Shown here piece after piece: positions 43,595-44,527 of a stretch of DNA of 44,527 nucleotides. Position 1 is the first letter of the stretch. The number at the start of each line of letters is the position of its first letter. The DNA is from Alphaproteobacteria bacterium. GTDB taxonomy: Bacteria > Pseudomonadota > Alphaproteobacteria > RF32 > CAG-239. Location of the stretch: contig CAAGHP010000008.1 in the NCBI GenBank assembly GCA_900769705.1, forward strand, positions 1-44,527, read 5' to 3'. Position numbers and translations under genes: made by a program. The notes beneath the pieces are model-generated. The model was not told the DNA's origin. It did not search any database and saw only the letters and a list, made by a program, of their open reading frames with translations.

Positions 43595-43604
43595 GAGGCC
43601 GGCT

Positions 43605-44150
43605 ATGGTTGTACACGTTGATATGGCAAAAGCCCGAATGAACGGTTTGTTTGGGCTGGCGCTCTTGGCACTGTTGTTGGTCTGCTGTTTCGGTTTAAGT
43701 CTGCTGCTTTTGAACAACCCGCATAAAGAGCTGCAAAGAGCCGTATTCAGCACTGCTGAGCGTGTACATTCATATTACCGCGACCGTCCGGGGTATTGGA
43801 AACTTTCAACACAAAGCGCCAAAGATGACAATTTACTGCGGAAAGATTTGCTGAAATATAAAGAATATAATATTCAAATCGGGCAAGGCAGCAGCGGCGA
43901 CGCCGGCCTGCCCAGCGATATGAGCTTTGACATTACCGTAAAAAATCTGAACAAATCGGCTTGCATTTCGCTCAGTGAAATGAATTTAAAAGATGAAGAC
44001 AAACTTACACTGATGAAAATCACAATAACAAACGAGCAGAATACTGCTGAATTTTCTTGGGGTGGGGAGCATAAACTACCAATCGCTAAATATTCATCAC
44101 GTGCCTATTGCACCGCAAGCGGCAATACGATTATGTGGACGTTTCAGTAA
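43605..44150 (+). CDS. PilS-position pilin-like protein without a prepilin cleavage motif
   Basis: This 181-residue protein has one hydrophobic segment (about 15-38, 'GLFGLALLALLLVCCFGLSL') and a globular C-terminus. The C-terminus has paired cysteines in 'LNKSACISLSEMNL' and 'SRAYCTASGNTIMWTF', the spacing of the C-terminal disulfide of type IVb pilins. The N-terminus lacks a Gly followed by a hydrophobic run with Glu at +5, so standard prepilin processing is unlikely. The ATG at 43605 has AGGAGG 6 nt upstream; an earlier in-frame ATG at 43530 lies inside pilR. It is the last gene of the pil operon, where IncI plasmids carry pilS. It may be a minor pilin or pilus-anchoring protein. Confidence 0.68.
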   Translation: MVVHVDMAKARMNGLFGLALLALLLVCCFGLSLLLLNNPHKELQRAVFSTAERVHSYYRDRPGYWKLSTQSAKDDNLLRKDLLKYKEYNIQIGQGSSGDAGLPSDMSFDITVKNLNKSACISLSEMNLKDEDKLTLMKITITNEQNTAEFSWGGEHKLPIAKYSSRAYCTASGNTIMWTFQ

Positions 44151-44177
44151 GAAAACTTGTCTAAGTTATCAAGCTAA

Positions 44178-44216
44178 AAAAATCCTTTTGTTTTTACTTT
44201 AAACAAAGGGATTTTT
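44178..44216 (+). terminator. Rho-independent terminator of the pil operon
   Basis: A 16-bp stem (44178-44193 with 44201-44216) has one G-U pair and a 7-nt loop. It begins with an A-run and ends in TTTTT, so it can act on either strand. It lies 27 bp after the last stop codon. Confidence 0.9.
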
Positions 44217-44220
44217 CATC

Positions 44221-44247
44221 TTTACATTTATATCTTTTTTCTATACT
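44221..44247 (+). promoter_or_regulatory. Candidate promoter of the structured leader
   Basis: TTTACA (44221-44226) and TATACT (44242-44247) are separated by 15 bp, shorter than ideal. Initiation near 44254 would place the whole structured region in the transcript. Confidence 0.4.
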
Positions 44248-44285
44248 CTGATTTTTAGACGGGATTGATAAAACCGTTCGGGGTG

Positions 44286-44448
44286 TGACAACCTCTCATA
44301 TACGCGTCTAATAGGGCAAAGACGTAAATATGCCTTCCGGTTAAAAGACTGGAAGGTAGCAAAATATGTTATATTTATAACTAATATGCTACACTAGTTC
44401 GTGTATGATAGTTGTCAACTTCCAGTCGCTTTATCAGCGGCTTTTTTT
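44286..44448 (+). promoter_or_regulatory. Structured RNA leader with alternative terminator/antiterminator (riboswitch-like)
   Basis: A closing stem pairs TGACAAC (44286-44292) with GTTGTCA (44411-44417) and TCATATACG (44296-44304) with CGTGTATGA (44400-44408). Inside are a 5-bp hairpin CGTCT/AGACG (44305-44309, 44320-44324) with loop GGGCAA, a 9-bp hairpin at 44333-44341/44348-44356, and an AT-rich hairpin TAGCA/TGCTA (44357-44391). GACTGGAAG (44347-44355), one arm of the 9-bp hairpin, is perfectly complementary to CTTCCAGTC (44419-44427), which includes the first terminator arm. The two foldings exclude each other. GGGCAAA, ACGTAAA, CCGG and GGTAGC recall pieces of GEMM-I c-di-GMP riboswitches, but one hairpin is missing. 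The downstream gene is a lipoprotein. Confidence 0.6.
44424..44448 (+). terminator. Intrinsic terminator in the leader of the last gene
   Basis: AGTCGCT (44424-44430) pairs with AGCGGCT (44436-44442) around TTATC, with one G-U pair, followed by a run of seven T. It lies 26 bp before the lipoprotein ATG, so it would stop transcription before the gene unless the antiterminator forms. Confidence 0.85.
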
Positions 44449-44474
44449 ATATTTAGAAAAAGGAAGAACATACT

Positions 44475-44527
44475 ATGAAAAAAATAATTTTATGCGGAAC
44501 TGTGTTATTATTGGCCGCTTGTCAAAA
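44475..44527 (+). CDS. Lipoprotein, truncated by the window end
   Basis: The first 17 codons read MKKIILCGTVLLLAACQ, a short lipoprotein signal with lipobox LLAAC. AAAAAGGAAGA precedes the ATG by about 8 nt. The rest lies outside the window, so family and function cannot be judged. Expression is probably governed by the structured leader upstream. Confidence 0.8.
   Translation, partial: MKKIILCGTVLLLAACQ

Noticed and set aside
7052..44150. An integrated IncI-type plasmid or ICE
   Set aside because: No integrase, relaxase, replication gene or flanking direct repeats seen, and core genes adjoin directly. Not excluded beyond the right edge.
44286..44448. Calling the leader a c-di-GMP (GEMM-I) riboswitch
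   Set aside because: Only scattered motifs match and a defining hairpin is missing. Kept as an unassigned riboswitch-like element.

Overview
The window looks like a chromosomal segment of a moderately AT-rich Gram-negative bacterium, most likely an uncultured, host-associated alphaproteobacterium. That assignment rests on gene content and on the pilin start RSMIEMLGVLAII, which I associate from memory with gut Alphaproteobacteria; no search was run. I see no transposase, integrase, CRISPR array, rRNA or tRNA.

Region 1 (1-7048) is mostly core genome. It holds a type IV prepilin, a SAM methyltransferase on the minus strand, a BI-1/YccA-family membrane protein and a membrane-bound J-domain protein with a zinc ribbon. 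These are followed by the classical rpmH-rnpA-yidD-yidC-engB cluster, which has a well-formed promoter.

Region 2 (7052-33402, all minus strand) is one long type IV secretion locus. Read in its own direction, the order is three VirB2-like pilins, a small exported protein, VirB3, VirB4, five exported proteins of largely unknown family, VirB8-like, a small lipoprotein, a second VirB8-like, VirB9-like, two giant repeat proteins, and VirB11. This is canonical virB2-to-virB11 order, but several parts are odd. The VirB10/DotG-type protein is split into two genes of about 1,400 codons each: one carries the inner-membrane anchor, the other a signal peptide and the VirB10 outer-membrane domain. Both are filled with a roughly 17-residue repeat. 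The VirB9 homologue ends in a SPOR-like domain. The virB5-6-7 interval is filled by large exported coiled-coil or cysteine-rich proteins, and no polytopic VirB6 is visible.

Region 3 (33403-44150, plus strand) is divergent from region 2. It encodes an inner-membrane-anchored OmpA-like protein and then a type IVb thin-pilus operon: PilL (TcpQ domain), PilN secretin, PilO, PilP, PilQ ATPase, PilR platform, and a pilin-like protein lacking the usual prepilin signature. This order matches the pil region of IncI (R64-type) plasmids, without PilM. The prepilin at 64-726 is a plausible substrate. The T4SS and pilus loci share a 328-bp AT-rich divergent control region, which suggests one composite envelope apparatus for cell contact, DNA transfer or effector delivery.

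Region 4 (44151-44527) has a strong terminator for the pil operon. After it comes a highly structured RNA leader with mutually exclusive terminator and antiterminator pairings, which looks like a riboswitch or attenuator, and then the first 17 codons of a lipoprotein gene.

The most novel elements are the split, repeat-expanded DotG/VirB10 pair with near-identical in-frame 139-bp repeats, the SPOR-tailed VirB9, the block of unknown exported proteins, and the structured leader at 44286-44448.
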